From NCBI GenBank assembly GCA_022577435.1, contig JAKOON010000007.1:617501-681500 (forward strand): a DNA stretch of 64,000 nucleotides, given 5' to 3'. Under the pieces are notes generated by a model. The model saw only the letters and a program-made list of their open reading frames with translations, was not told the DNA's origin and did no database searches. Made by a program: the position numbers and the translations under genes. This DNA comes from Embiotoca jacksoni. Lineage: Eukaryota > Chordata > Actinopteri > Embiotocidae. Of the stretch, positions 35,431-46,229 are shown piece after piece; position 1 is the first letter of the stretch, and the number at the start of each line of letters is the position of its first letter.

Positions 35431-36529
35431 GTTTTAGTTTATATTCAAAAAATTTGAACCAATTATGGCTCTTAAAATGCTGCAATTAATTCTCCTGTCT
35501 TCAAAAGGAATCTGATTGCGGTCCATTTTGCAGACATCTGAAGGCAATTTGTGCCTTTTCCTCTGTTGATACAAGTAAGAAAACTGAGCATCAGTACAGA
35601 CTGAAACTTTTCTTTGATTCATGGGGAAGTTTCCGGCATATCACGTCAAATCGATGTTCTTAAAGCCACGGGAGTCCATTTATTTCATCTTCCTGAAGGG
35701 TGATTCAGACCTAAACTGTTCAATAAATCCACTTGTTAACACATCTTGAAATATGAAATGTAGTTTTGTTCTCCATTTTTAGCTCAAAAGCTTTTTACAG
35801 TTAATTGCGAACATGAAATTCCACAACATGAATCTTCCGGGAAGTAATAAAATGCAGTTTAACCTTTCAAACATTTTGTCAAAGAAGTTCAATTTTCCTA
35901 AGGAGGTGAATTAAATTACATTTCTACTCAAAATTCTGCTTGATTGTTTCAACATTCTTCAGCTGAAACGTAACTATGAGTGTCCTTTCTTTTACCAGTG
36001 AAGCTGTTATGTCTTTGTCATCGCTGTGAAAGATGTTGATTATGTGCATTTATCTTTGTTGTTCAGTACTTTGCAAAAAAAAAAAAAGGTTTTTGAAATG
36101 ACCCATGAAAAATACATAATCGCAGTTCCATTCGTGAGTGGCTGAGCGCTGCTACCTTTTATAAAAGGTGTTCTCCGCATGTTTGAGCACGCTGCTGCCT
36201 TCAGAGGGGATTTATACTGTATATAAATTCCGTAGCTATCCATAAAGCCATTACTCATGCATTTTAATGCAATCATTACTCGCTGAACTACTGTTATACG
36301 TTTGACTTCATCCTTTACAAGCGCTGTGGCGCTTCTCAAAAAAAAAATTACAAAATAAAAATCCGATCCAAGGTAAAGGTCAGGATTTAATTTGTGTAAG
36401 TGAAGCATAAATTGTTTAATGCAGTTTAAATGTTGGACAGATGTGCTGCATGTTGAAACGTAAACAAACTCATCTGTGGGGGGCACGTAGCGGGATGGCA
36501 ACACAAAGGCCAAATCCACAGCAGCCTTT

Positions 36530-36960
36530 TTCAAAGGTGTCCACAAATCTGAAGGTCTGAAGGGAGACAGTTCCCAGGTTTTTAGGAGCTGCAGCTTCAA
36601 AGGCACCGTCTCCTTTGGTTTTTAAGCCTGGACTGGGAAACAGCTGACAGACCCTGATGAGGGGACCTTGGAGACCTTCTGGTGACACAAGGCTATAATA
36701 GTGTAAGACAGGTGCCCGACCATCCAGAGCTCTAAAAGTAACAAAGAGTCTTGAAAATGGCTTTCTGGGTTTAATTGGGTGCCAGTCGGAGGAATTTCTG
36801 GTTGGAGTTGCATGAAACTTTTTCGTAGACTTTGGTAGAAGCATTCCGAACCACTTGCAAACACAACAGGAGTAACAGTCGTCTGAATTGATGGAATAAC
36901 AGCATGATTAAGACTCTGCATCGCAGCTTTAAACGCCTCACCCTGTAGTTGTTCGCGTCG
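36530..36960 (-). mobile_element. Degraded LINE reverse-transcriptase C-terminus
   Basis: Minus-strand frames carry words typical of the 3' end of teleost non-LTR retrotransposon ORF2: LFVTFRALDGRAP, then SPGLKTKGDGAFEAAAPKNL and VDTFEKG, with SLNHAVIPSIQTTVTP just upstream in another frame. Frames are broken by stops and shifts, so it is a dead fragment. The clade cannot be named from this piece. Confidence 0.65.
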
Positions 36961-37022
36961 TGACCCCACCCCGTCAGAACAGGCGTTTCATTATTAGTCA
37001 CAGACTGCCATTCGGGGTGACG

Positions 37023-37248
37023 AGGCTCGAATCCAGGAGGTGTTTTTTGGTTTATTAAACCCAACCGCGTGTTTTTGCAAAACGTTTCACTTTCTTATAA
37101 ATAGCGTGGCTCAAAGTAGGTTTAATTTACGCCCACTACAGGAAAACGTGTAACTTTCACACCTCGATGGCGTGAAGCGTGGCTATCTCACGTTTTGCTA
37201 TAGCAGACGGGCGTTTCTATTTCACGCTTAGTCGTGATACCGGGCAGG
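37023..37248. repeat. CACGCTTTGG-type dispersed repeat, 37 kb copy
   Basis: Has ctcgaatccaggaggtg, taaacccaaccgcgtg, ggaaaacgtgtaactttcac and ttcacgcttagtcgtgatac in the same order as the copy at 4045-4460. Abuts the LINE remnant. Confidence 0.65.
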
Positions 37249-38129
37249 GACAAGAGGTCCCAGATTATACCAGGAAATGCACTGCACATTAACTCTATTT
37301 ATTTCTCCACTAATTTATTCACATTATTCCTTTAATTTTGTAACTTGTCTGTATGTCTTCCCCTTGAGTTATGAAATTCTTCCACCTCGTCGTGCAGTAT
37401 TAATACCTCACATCCATGCCATGATAAATGCATGTAGAGCTGAGATTGATTTCTGAAATAAATCTTCTGCTGTGTAAAGAATGTTTTAATGTCTGAAAAT
37501 CAAATCCCTTTCTGTTAAATGAGTCAATGGCAGATCCAAGGTGAATGCATCGTTTTTAACAATTTACTGCATTTGTGGATGAAACTTTGTGAAATCGGTT
37601 ACCTACAGTCATCTTCTTTGACGCCAACACGAGTTGTCGCTGGTTTTGGTCTCTGACCGCAACAGCCAGCAACACCCAGATAAATGTTCCCAAATGATTC
37701 CCTCAATTTTAACAGAAGACATGGCTGCATCCCCTCGCCAGCGTCTCTCTCTCATGAACTTTGATGCTTTTGAGGCAAAAAAAAAAAATCCTCGACTGTT
37801 TTTTTCAATCGTCCCCGAACTGTGTCAAGCACCACTTTGTTGTCATTAGAATTCTCCGCGTTACTTTGTCGCTCTCCAAATAGGCGCTTTGAGAGTTTGG
37901 GTCTGCTGTAGAGTTTGTTGATTGCTTTATGACTTGTAAATGTGTCGGGTAGCTGAGCGGTTTGGAGTGGTTTCTTAATGGCAGCTAATCAAAGCAGGGA
38001 GCAGCAGTAGTGGAGGAAAGAGACAGATAACAGGAGCTCAATACATGGATGGATTTCTGAATGAGCCCCCTGGACATGGGAACCTTTGAGCCAGAATCTC
38101 CTTCTCATAATGACCTTAAAACAACAATA

Positions 38130-38470
38130 AAATTGACACAAGTTGCCGGCAAAGAGACGTAAGATAATTAAAATGTGGCGTGAAATGACTGCGAACAGAC
38201 ACAAAATGACAACAAAGAGACAGAATACAACCGGAAATAGAAGCAAATTGGTGACAAAGAGATGAAAATCACTCGAAAAAGATGCAAAATGACAAAAAAA
38301 AAAAAAAGATCTAAACAACAACATATAAAGAGAAGCATGAGAACACTAATCTACAAAACAAGATGCAAAACAAACATAACAACATGCTAACTGACTATGA
38401 AAAGATGAAAAATCATCAAAAAGAAATGCACAATGACTTCAAAGAGAAGGAAAATGTCTACAAAAAAAAA
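38130..38470 (+). repeat. Degenerate minisatellite, AAAATGACNNCAAAGAGA type
   Basis: Recurring caaaatgacaacaaagagac-like words at roughly 15-30 bp spacing with heavy decay. The reverse complement of the same motif makes up 52850-53180. Confidence 0.65.
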
Positions 38471-41330
38471 GCTGCTGTATTGAAATATAGACCACATATA
38501 ATTTTCTAGGAGATATATGACAGTGGAAATTAAATAAATACATTTGCCTCAGAAGTACAAACCCCAACAAAGCAAAGCTGCAAGAATCCATTCACGAATC
38601 TCTCTCTGTTCATAAATAAATCATCTCTAATGAATTTCCACCTTCATCTTCAACAACACCTGTATCCTCCAGTTTTAACGTGCCGTGACAGGATACCACC
38701 TCTTACCTGTGCAGGGATGTTTTACTTTGTAGGCAGATTATGCTAAACATATTTTTCACATTCATACTGTAATTGTTTTGTTTTTTTAATAAATGATAAA
38801 TTCCTAATTTGGGATTTTTGACGGTAATTATATAAAAGAACCTGAGCTTGCCTGGAAAATCTGTGCCCTAGTTCTTTTGGATGATGATTTCACACGTCCA
38901 CATTTACTGTAACTGAAAGGAGAGACTGTCTGATCTTCAAGCAGTGGAAAATAATAGAGGCACTTTCTTTTTCTCAGTCAACACTAGATGTCCCCACAAG
39001 CCTTTGACAAAAAAACAAAAACGAAACGCATCCCTTTACCATCTTGCCTCTTCCCTGAGCCTGTGTAAAAGCACTGTTTAGATGAGCACAAGCATGTATT
39101 TTTTCATTTCAAGACGATGCTGCGTAGATGCTTATAAAGACATTACACAGAGATTACGCATAGAAGCAACTGTGCAGACAAGAACACACACAAAACAACC
39201 CCGGCAGGGCATCCTGGAGCATCGCAGAGGCCCATAGACAGTACAAGTATGAGCTCAGAAAACAAAACCCAGTGCATTGTGGGCCAGGTGATCTAAACAG
39301 GGAGGATTAGATAGCGAAGCTTCAGGGGCGTAATGTCTCAGATCTCGCAGCAGCTCACCTCCTAAAGTGGATTACAAAGCTGATATTGGTGTCAGAAGTT
39401 AACTGGAGGGCGAGAGATGGGAGGAAAATAGTTGGGGTAATCTGTTGGTAGACAGAGGAAGAGACGTCTGCGACTGATGCCGGATAAAAGTACATCTCGC
39501 CTCGGAGTAAAGACTTCAGATCAGCGTGGAGAAGCAATAAAGCGATGGCGTGATACTGTATCGACTGGTGGGAGGGAGAGGTGGGAGAGAGGAGGAAGGG
39601 AAGGCTTCACATGAGGGTGAAACTGTGATTAGAGAGAGATTGGAGTTAAAATCCCAGGGAATCTCCAGGTGCTCACTGAAGTCTTACTTTTACAGGTTGC
39701 GAGGAAACAATCCAAATGGGGTTGGGGGGGGTAGGAGGGGGGGTATGATACGACTGCACCAGAGAAAAAAGTGACTTGTAAGTATTCTGTAAAAGTGCCA
39801 GCTGCTACTTCCTGTAGTTTTTAATTAAGCTAAAAAAAAGAAATCACAGAACCTGAATCTTCTGATTAATTTGTTCAGGGAATCAATCCAAAAATCAATC
39901 CAAAAAAAGTTAAAAATGTAAGTTTCGCAGATGTGAATATTCATTAGTATTCATTTATCACACAGTCTTGGTTTATGCAACATATTTAATTTGAAAAATT
40001 GTATTTAAAGAAAAGTGTTCTTTCATTCAACTTTGTTCAGAGATAAACTTGCAAAAGATGTTTTAATGGTGTGACTTTACGCAACTGCAGAAACGGAGTC
40101 ACTGAGACAGATTAATGCTTATTTTCCAAATGTTTAGAGGAGACATCATTTTTGAAAAATGCGATGATAAATGCAATGTTTTCCTGAGGAACAGTTCAGT
40201 CAAGCAGAAACGAATCTTTTTGACGAAGTAAGAAATGTCACCATCTTAACTTAATTTCATTCATCTTAGAATCAATTTAAAAAGCAGAAGGTTTTTTTTT
40301 TTGGTGTTCTCTTTTTATTCAGCATTTAACATTTTAGGATCCAAGAAAAGACATAAATAAAGTGTCTTGTCTGTTTTGAACAATATCAGAGAAGCCGTAA
40401 GCTGTAACAGGAAAATGATGGGACATGATTCTGATAGGAGTTTTATCAAGCGGCAGATACAAGGGAAACTTATCTCCCAAAGGTTTTCTGACTGATAAAA
40501 TAATTTTTTTTTTATTCTTTCATAAACAGAATAAAAAGATAACACCCTGGGTTGTGACTGAGGTTTGACATTTGCAGCCAAATATCATGACAAATCCGCT
40601 CAGGTGAAAAGCATGCTGCAGTTACAGACTTGTAATCAAAAGCATGCTGCCTTCATGTCCGTCAGTAACACAAGTAGCATCGGAGATCAACACCGGTTGG
40701 TCGTTGAAGTGTTAAAATGACCTACTTTTATGGCAACCTATGGAGGCTGCAGGTAATCATGACACGAGCAATTCATAGTTTTCAGTCACGCGACCGGCGC
40801 GGAGCCCTAGAGGGCAAAACAGCATCCTAACACAGCAGCTAATACTGCTGAACAATCTGTAGAACTGCGCAGCAGGTCCATGAATTTTCCATTTGTTTCA
40901 AGTGGCGACCATTTGGATCACCTCTCAGCAGATGTACAACAAAGATGCAGGAACAGATTACGAGTTTCGGGCACCTACGATCCGCTACGGTTTACACGAC
41001 CCGTTGACAGACATTGTTGCCGTAGAGACGGAGGGACCGGAGTGATTTGGCCACCGTATTTGTGTGGCAGGGTTAGGAGAAGTGTGTGTTCCCGTTTTCT
41101 CCGGCTTTTCTTTCTCAGATGAAATTCAGTTAAAAAAAACAAAAAAACAAATCACAACCCAGGCTTGTCTCCTCGTCGGTGTGTGCGTCCGATTGACCAA
41201 CAACTATCTACAACAACTAACTGATGACAAAAATCAACGTCGTCTTATTTTAAATTGCGTATCTTATCTAACGTACGTAACGTATCGTAATAACGTCGGT
41301 GACATAATCTAACTTTTACACGGCAAACAT
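38470..41330. other. Intergenic, nothing recognised
   Basis: Mixed DNA with a G run near 39723-39742 and short homopolymers. No coding exon or recognised repeat family. Confidence 0.5.
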
Positions 41331-41337
41331 AGTTATT

Positions 41338-41420
41338 CTAACCCAAACCATGATCTTTCCCTCGTAACTGACCAGGTATTTTTGCTGCCTGAACCTAACC
41401 AAACGCCGACTGTGTCAAAT
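41338..41420 (+). repeat. CCTAACC-type repeat fragment
   Basis: aacccaaaccatgatctttc ... cctgaacctaaccaaacgcc resembles the start of the repeat at 4045 and the inner block of the copies at 17.9 and 37 kb. Confidence 0.5.
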
Positions 41421-41499
41421 CGCGCCTTGTATTAATCTACGAAGCCAGATTAAAGACGAACAGCCCTGGTTGAGCTGTAATTCTCTACTTTTAAAATCA

Positions 41500-42600
41500 G
41501 ACACAAATTATTGTATTCAAGGTCTGAAAACCTCAGAGCAATCCTATCTGACCATGAAGTTCCTCTCGATGGTATTTGCCTTGGCCTCTAGCACCACTGT
41601 GAGGGAACCTTGGAGTTATTTCGGACCAGGATGTGTCCTTTAACACACATCATTTTTTTTATTTTTTAAAAGCCCTTGAACTTGCCTTCTTTCATCTACA
41701 CTATTGTCAAATCTTTGAACATCACAAAGTGATTCTGAAAAACTAGTCCTTGCTTTTGTTACTTCAGGGTTGGACCATTGTCAATCTTTTATTATCAGGT
41801 TGTCCCAATAACTCTCAGAAAAAGCCTCCAGTTGCCTAGAGAGGACTGACGGGATGTAGCAAGAGAGATCGTATTTCTCCCATGTTAGCTTCTCTTCATT
41901 ATCTCCCAGTAAAATCAAAAGTAGAATGTAAAAAGTTTGTCCTTACATGCAAAACTCCTAAAGACCAAACTCCATTATATCACAAAGATCTCATAGTATC
42001 CTGTTATCCCAAGGTAGCACTTCACTCTCACCTTACTTCTGGTTATAAATAATAATAAATAATATATTTCAGGCCCAACTCTTGTGGAACCAGCTTTTAG
42101 TTTGGGTTCGGGAGGAAGACGACCTCTCTATTTTTAAGATTAGCCTTAAAACCTTAATTTTTAGTAAAGATTATAGTTAGGGCTGGCTCAAGTGACCCTG
42201 AATCATCCCTTAGTTGTGCTGTTGTGCCTTCTCTCTTCTGTAGCTTTGTGGTTTTTCCTTTCTGTCCTCTTTTATTGTTCCTATCTCTGGCTCAATGTTT
42301 CCACCCAGTGTTTATTGTTCTGTTTCTATGCTGTTCTTTTCTTGATCTGCTCTCCATTCACCACTGACGGCAGATGTCCGCCCACCTCTCAGTCTGCTTC
42401 TATTTGAGGTGTCTTCCTGTTAAAAGGCAGTTTTTTTCCCCTCCAACTGTAGCAAAGCAAAGCAATTCACAAGCAAAGCAATTCACAAGTGTGAATTGTT
42501 GGATTTTTTTTTTTCCCTGCAGGTTCTTTAATGGTAAACCTTTATGTGTAAAGTGTCCTGAGGTGACTCATATTCAAATTCAACTGAAAAATATGAAGAC
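41500..42600 (+). mobile_element. LINE 3' fragment (reverse transcriptase end plus 3' UTR)
   Basis: Plus-strand frames contain LHYLPVKSKVECKKF followed by KTPKDQTPLYHKDL, then a W-N-QLLVWVREED-like stretch and LIFSKDYS before a stop at about 42178. The following gggctggctcaagtgaccct and the late gtaaagtgtcctgaggtgac are familiar from 3' ends of a common teleost non-LTR family. Internal stops and frameshifts show it is inactive. Clade not assigned. Confidence 0.75.
42448..42505. repeat. Small tandem duplication with hairpin
   Basis: aagcaaagcaattcac occurs twice in tandem and the second copy runs into gtgtgaattg, forming a near-palindrome. Confidence 0.7.
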
Positions 42601-43739
42601 GTTTTTTGCGAATGTCTTATAATAGTTTTTGTCAAGAGAAAATACTTCATTGTGACGGCAGTAATCTTACAATGCATTTCATCATATTGCACACGTCCTG
42701 TCTGACAAAGAATGACTCAGGAAGTTTTTGTGTGCCCTTCAGTTTGAATAAGCTAAGTGAAATACTGGTGTTCAGTAAAATCAAATAACCGCTGACAAGT
42801 TTTGATTAAAATAAATAAAAAGAAATTGTCAAAACAAAAGTAATGACTTATTTAAATAAAACTGCCATAAAACTGACGCTTTATCACAGTGAAAAGTAAT
42901 GAGACAACAGATGGCTAAGAGAACGATGAGGACTAAATGATTAAAGATGCCACATTTTCACTTTACTCCTTCAGTGTCAAACGAACTAAGAATAGAATTC
43001 AAGGCTTCATTATTTATCTTTTCAGTAATTTGTAACCGGCAGCTGAAACTCAGACAGAGTTAAAAATCCAACAACTGACAAACAAACAAGCGTACACATT
43101 CAGTCTCATCACTCAACCATTTAAAAAACAACAACAACACGTTTCTCGTTCTGTTAATTGCCGCGTTTGACGTTATCCATAAATAAACTGAAATTTATCC
43201 GTCTCCTGTTAATTAACTTTGAGAATTTTTTTCTTCTTTTCTTTTCACGCTACCTCAAGAATCATATCAATTTAAGCTAAACTTAATCACCATCGTTTTT
43301 CTATGTGAAAATGGGCCGTAAAAAGACGCGTACGACGTGTCGGAGACAGACATGGAAGAATTTAGACAAGAAAAAAACCCCATTATATTATATTATATTG
43401 TTGCTTGTGTGGGACGAGTTGCCAGTATTATTTATTTTAGTTTCGGATATTGCACATGGAATGGTTAATAAAAATATAAATAATAAAAGAACTATCAAGA
43501 ATAAACTGTATGTGCCACAAATTTTAAGAACATTTGACCTTATTTGACATTTTGGTTCTCCATGCTTGGTGGTTTCTTTGCTGAAGGGGTGAGATTAGAT
43601 GTCAGAAAACTACCAGCGGTCATCAGATTTTATTCAGACACCAAGCCTCAACTCCCCAGTGGAACAAAACGGGCATGGGCCTCAAGGGGCGTCCATAGAT
43701 TTAAGCTTTGCGTCTGTCAATCTGTCAACAAAAAAATTT

Positions 43740-43775
43740 CCCCTCGGGGATTAATAAAGTAACTACCTAACCTAA
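43740..43775 (+). repeat. Retroelement-like 3' tail, second copy
   Basis: Same CCCCTCGGGGATTAATAAAG core as 3287-3308, followed by a decayed acctaacct tail. The sequence upstream (43540-43735) is presumably the body of the same insertion but shows no recognised coding domain. Confidence 0.5.
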
Positions 43776-44189
43776 CTGTTTCACTCTAGTTTGACTGAAA
43801 TTCTTTTGCAAAACACACAGAGAAAGGATAGTATAAATATAGCTTCAGAATTATTTTTACATGTTAGTGTTTATATTTTGCTTATTCTTAAATTACATCT
43901 GAAGCCAGGTTGAATCTCAGCATCGAAACAACATAAAAGAGCAATTTGAGTCTGGGTTTTAACTTCACACCTTCCTGCAAAGAGGTGGCATTGCTGTGAG
44001 GGTGGTTTCAGGTGCAAAATAATGCTGCTTTTCAGTCTGGTGTTAAAGGGAAAAGTTTCTCCTTTTTTTTGTATGTGTAATTGTACATATTTAATGTATT
44101 ATATGCAGTAGATGGAGGTTGGCACGTTTGCAAGGTTTTACCAGACCCAAATTCACTCCATCAATCGATATGGGTCCGGTCCACGCTCC

Positions 44190-44450
44190 ATTGATGATTG
44201 TTTTCAGTTGCATAATGGGTGTAGACCTCAGCTGAATTTTAAATCTAATGGAGCAGCCTTCAGCCAAACAGCATTGACCACCATATACCGAATGTTTGTT
44301 TGTTCGAACTACTTCAACGTCATTGCACTTAGCCACCCCGACTGGTCGCTGCCTGGCCCTCCCTTCAGAGAGGCTGAGCAAACCTTAATGCGAAAAGGGT
44401 TTCCAGACTATAATCACAGAGAAGATTGAAGTTGTGAGCAATTGGTGGGC
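44190..44450 (+). repeat. Dispersed repeat, copy A
   Basis: Matches the reverse complement of 46010-46220 over most of its length, including ggctgagcaaaccttaatgc, cattgaccacc / cattgaccgcc, acttagccac / tcttagccac and agactatmatcacag. A third, weaker copy is at 61000-61130. Confidence 0.8.
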
Positions 44451-44631
44451 GCAGTCAGGCTAGAGCTAGTTTGCATGTTCCCAGTTTGGAGAATCAGGCA
44501 AAGCAACAACATGTATTTTAGCCAGCTGAAAAATACATATCACTCTAAGTGTAGACTACATTTTGAATATTTTCACCACTTGACGTCAGACAGCGTTTTA
44601 CAACAGCGAAGTGCCCCATTATATCCATCTA

Positions 44632-44896
44632 TGCTCTCTTCAAACCCACCAGACTCCATTGACAAAAACACTCCGAGGTAATCTTACCTCACAGAACACA
44701 TGAATGTCTTCGACACTGCCGCCTCGATGAGTTTATTTGTTGGTATTATCGTGGTGTTTTGGTTTGGATCCTAACTGACACCAAAGTCGCACAATCACAC
44801 AAACAAACTACCTCATCGAGGAACAGCAACTCGCATGTTTCGCGAGTTGAAATTACTGTTTTTGTCAATGGAGTCTGGTGGCTTTTAAGAGAGAAA
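44632..44896. repeat. Foldback (inverted-repeat) element
   Basis: A 23 bp arm at 44647-44669 (caccagactccattgacaaa...) is the exact reverse complement of 44858-44880. Pairing continues more loosely outward (ctcttcaaac / ctcttaaaag) and inward (cctcgatgag occurs in both arms). No open frame; typical of a MITE or foldback element. Confidence 0.85.
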
Positions 44897-45279
44897 CCCA
44901 ACAGCTTGAGTTACCCGATGGAAAGGGCTCACTGCTGGAAAGGTAAAGCGATGAAAGTATTCTAAATATAGCACACATTTATACTGATATTGATTTTTTT
45001 TTAGGTGGCTGGAATATGTTTTGTTGTTGACCCCTTCCACAGCTGAGCCTTCGTGCAGGTACAGCTGCCTGCTTCTTCAAACTGTGAAAGTTCTGACCTT
45101 TTCTCTTGAAAACTAAATCAAACAACCCCACTTCAAAAAAAATGAATTATTCCTTTGAATTACTCCTTAAATTCTCATCATTTTGAGAAGATAAATCTGT
45201 TTAAAAAAAAAACTGTTAGATAGATCCTTTCCTGTTGTCACTTCGGTGTCCCGTTACCAGAGAGTCATTTGCTGTGAAA

Positions 45280-45500
45280 GAGGACCCACCTCTGCAGCAA
45301 AAAGCTAAATTAAGTCCAGGCTGTAGAGCAAGAGCTGCCATGTTCGCTTGCTTTGCATAATGAGATCTGATCACAATATGGACAGAATGCAGCCGCGCAT
45401 ATAAATCACAGATGTAAGTATAAGGCTGTGATTGGATTGTTCATAAGCCCCACGGCACACCCAGATATATTGCACCGTAATGCAAGATGAAAATCAGGCC
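45280..45500. promoter_or_regulatory. Conserved-looking noncoding block
   Basis: Non-repetitive sequence between two copies of a repeat, with tttgcataatgagatctgat (POU/octamer-like core), gcgcatataaatcacag and attgttcataa words. No coding potential. Enhancer function is a guess from composition. Confidence 0.25.
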
Positions 45501-46009
45501 TGGGGGGGGTTCAGAGGGATGATCTCATGTCAAATACAAAGATATCACCTCATTCATTAGAGAAACTCACATTTTAGAATGAATTACTGAAGCCTTGAAT
45601 GTGACTCAAACTATTTTTGAATGTTCAATTTGTATGTTTTAGCACCAGGAAGTCTCTAACATTCATTTCATACGTGTTTTCACTTCAATGTGTTTGTGTT
45701 ATGCGAGTCGGCACCGACACCTCAGGTGGCAATTTGTTTGCAACTTAACATCCACGCAGTTATTAAAAACACTTTAACCAAAGGTTGTTGTTTTTTACAT
45801 CCATATTATCTATTTGTCCATATGCTGCATTTCTCTTTATAATTTTACTGGTATTTTTTTTCTACAGATGTATGTCCCTTATATGAAGTTGACTTGTTCA
45901 TGTCAAAGATGGTTCACTCCTTTACTCTTTTCCTGTTTGATCCAAATTTTTTTCCTTGAACGTTAGTTTATCTCCTTTGTGCGGTTCTGAGCTTTTTACA
46001 CTAGCATTG

Positions 46010-46220
46010 TTCCGCCCAATTTTTAATCCCAGCTTCAGTCTTTGCTGTGATGATAGTCTGCAAACCCTGTTCGCATTAAGGTTTGCTGAGCCGCTCTGAT
46101 GGGCGGACCAATCTGTAACCAGTGGGCGTGGCTAAGAGCGATGACGTTTGAGGTAGTTCCTGTGGCGGTCAATGACATTTGGTTAAAAGATTCTCTAATA
46201 GTTTAAAAATTTGGGTGTGG
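46010..46220 (-). repeat. Dispersed repeat, copy B (inverted)
   Basis: Reverse complement of copy A at 44190-44450; shares gcattaaggtttgctgagcc on the plus strand. Includes gggcggaccaatctgtaacc. Confidence 0.8.
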
Positions 46221-46229
46221 TAATACTAG

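Noticed and set aside
36040..36606. 188-codon minus-strand frame
   Set aside because: Only its N-terminal part overlaps the LINE remnant; the rest crosses an A run and AT-rich DNA with no recognisable domain.
37021..37040. tRNA/SINE B box-like ctcgaatcc
   Set aside because: No matching A box at proper distance and no cloverleaf; it belongs to the dispersed repeat.
38130..38470. CRISPR-like regular repeats
   Set aside because: Irregular spacing and heavy decay in a vertebrate genome; it is a minisatellite.
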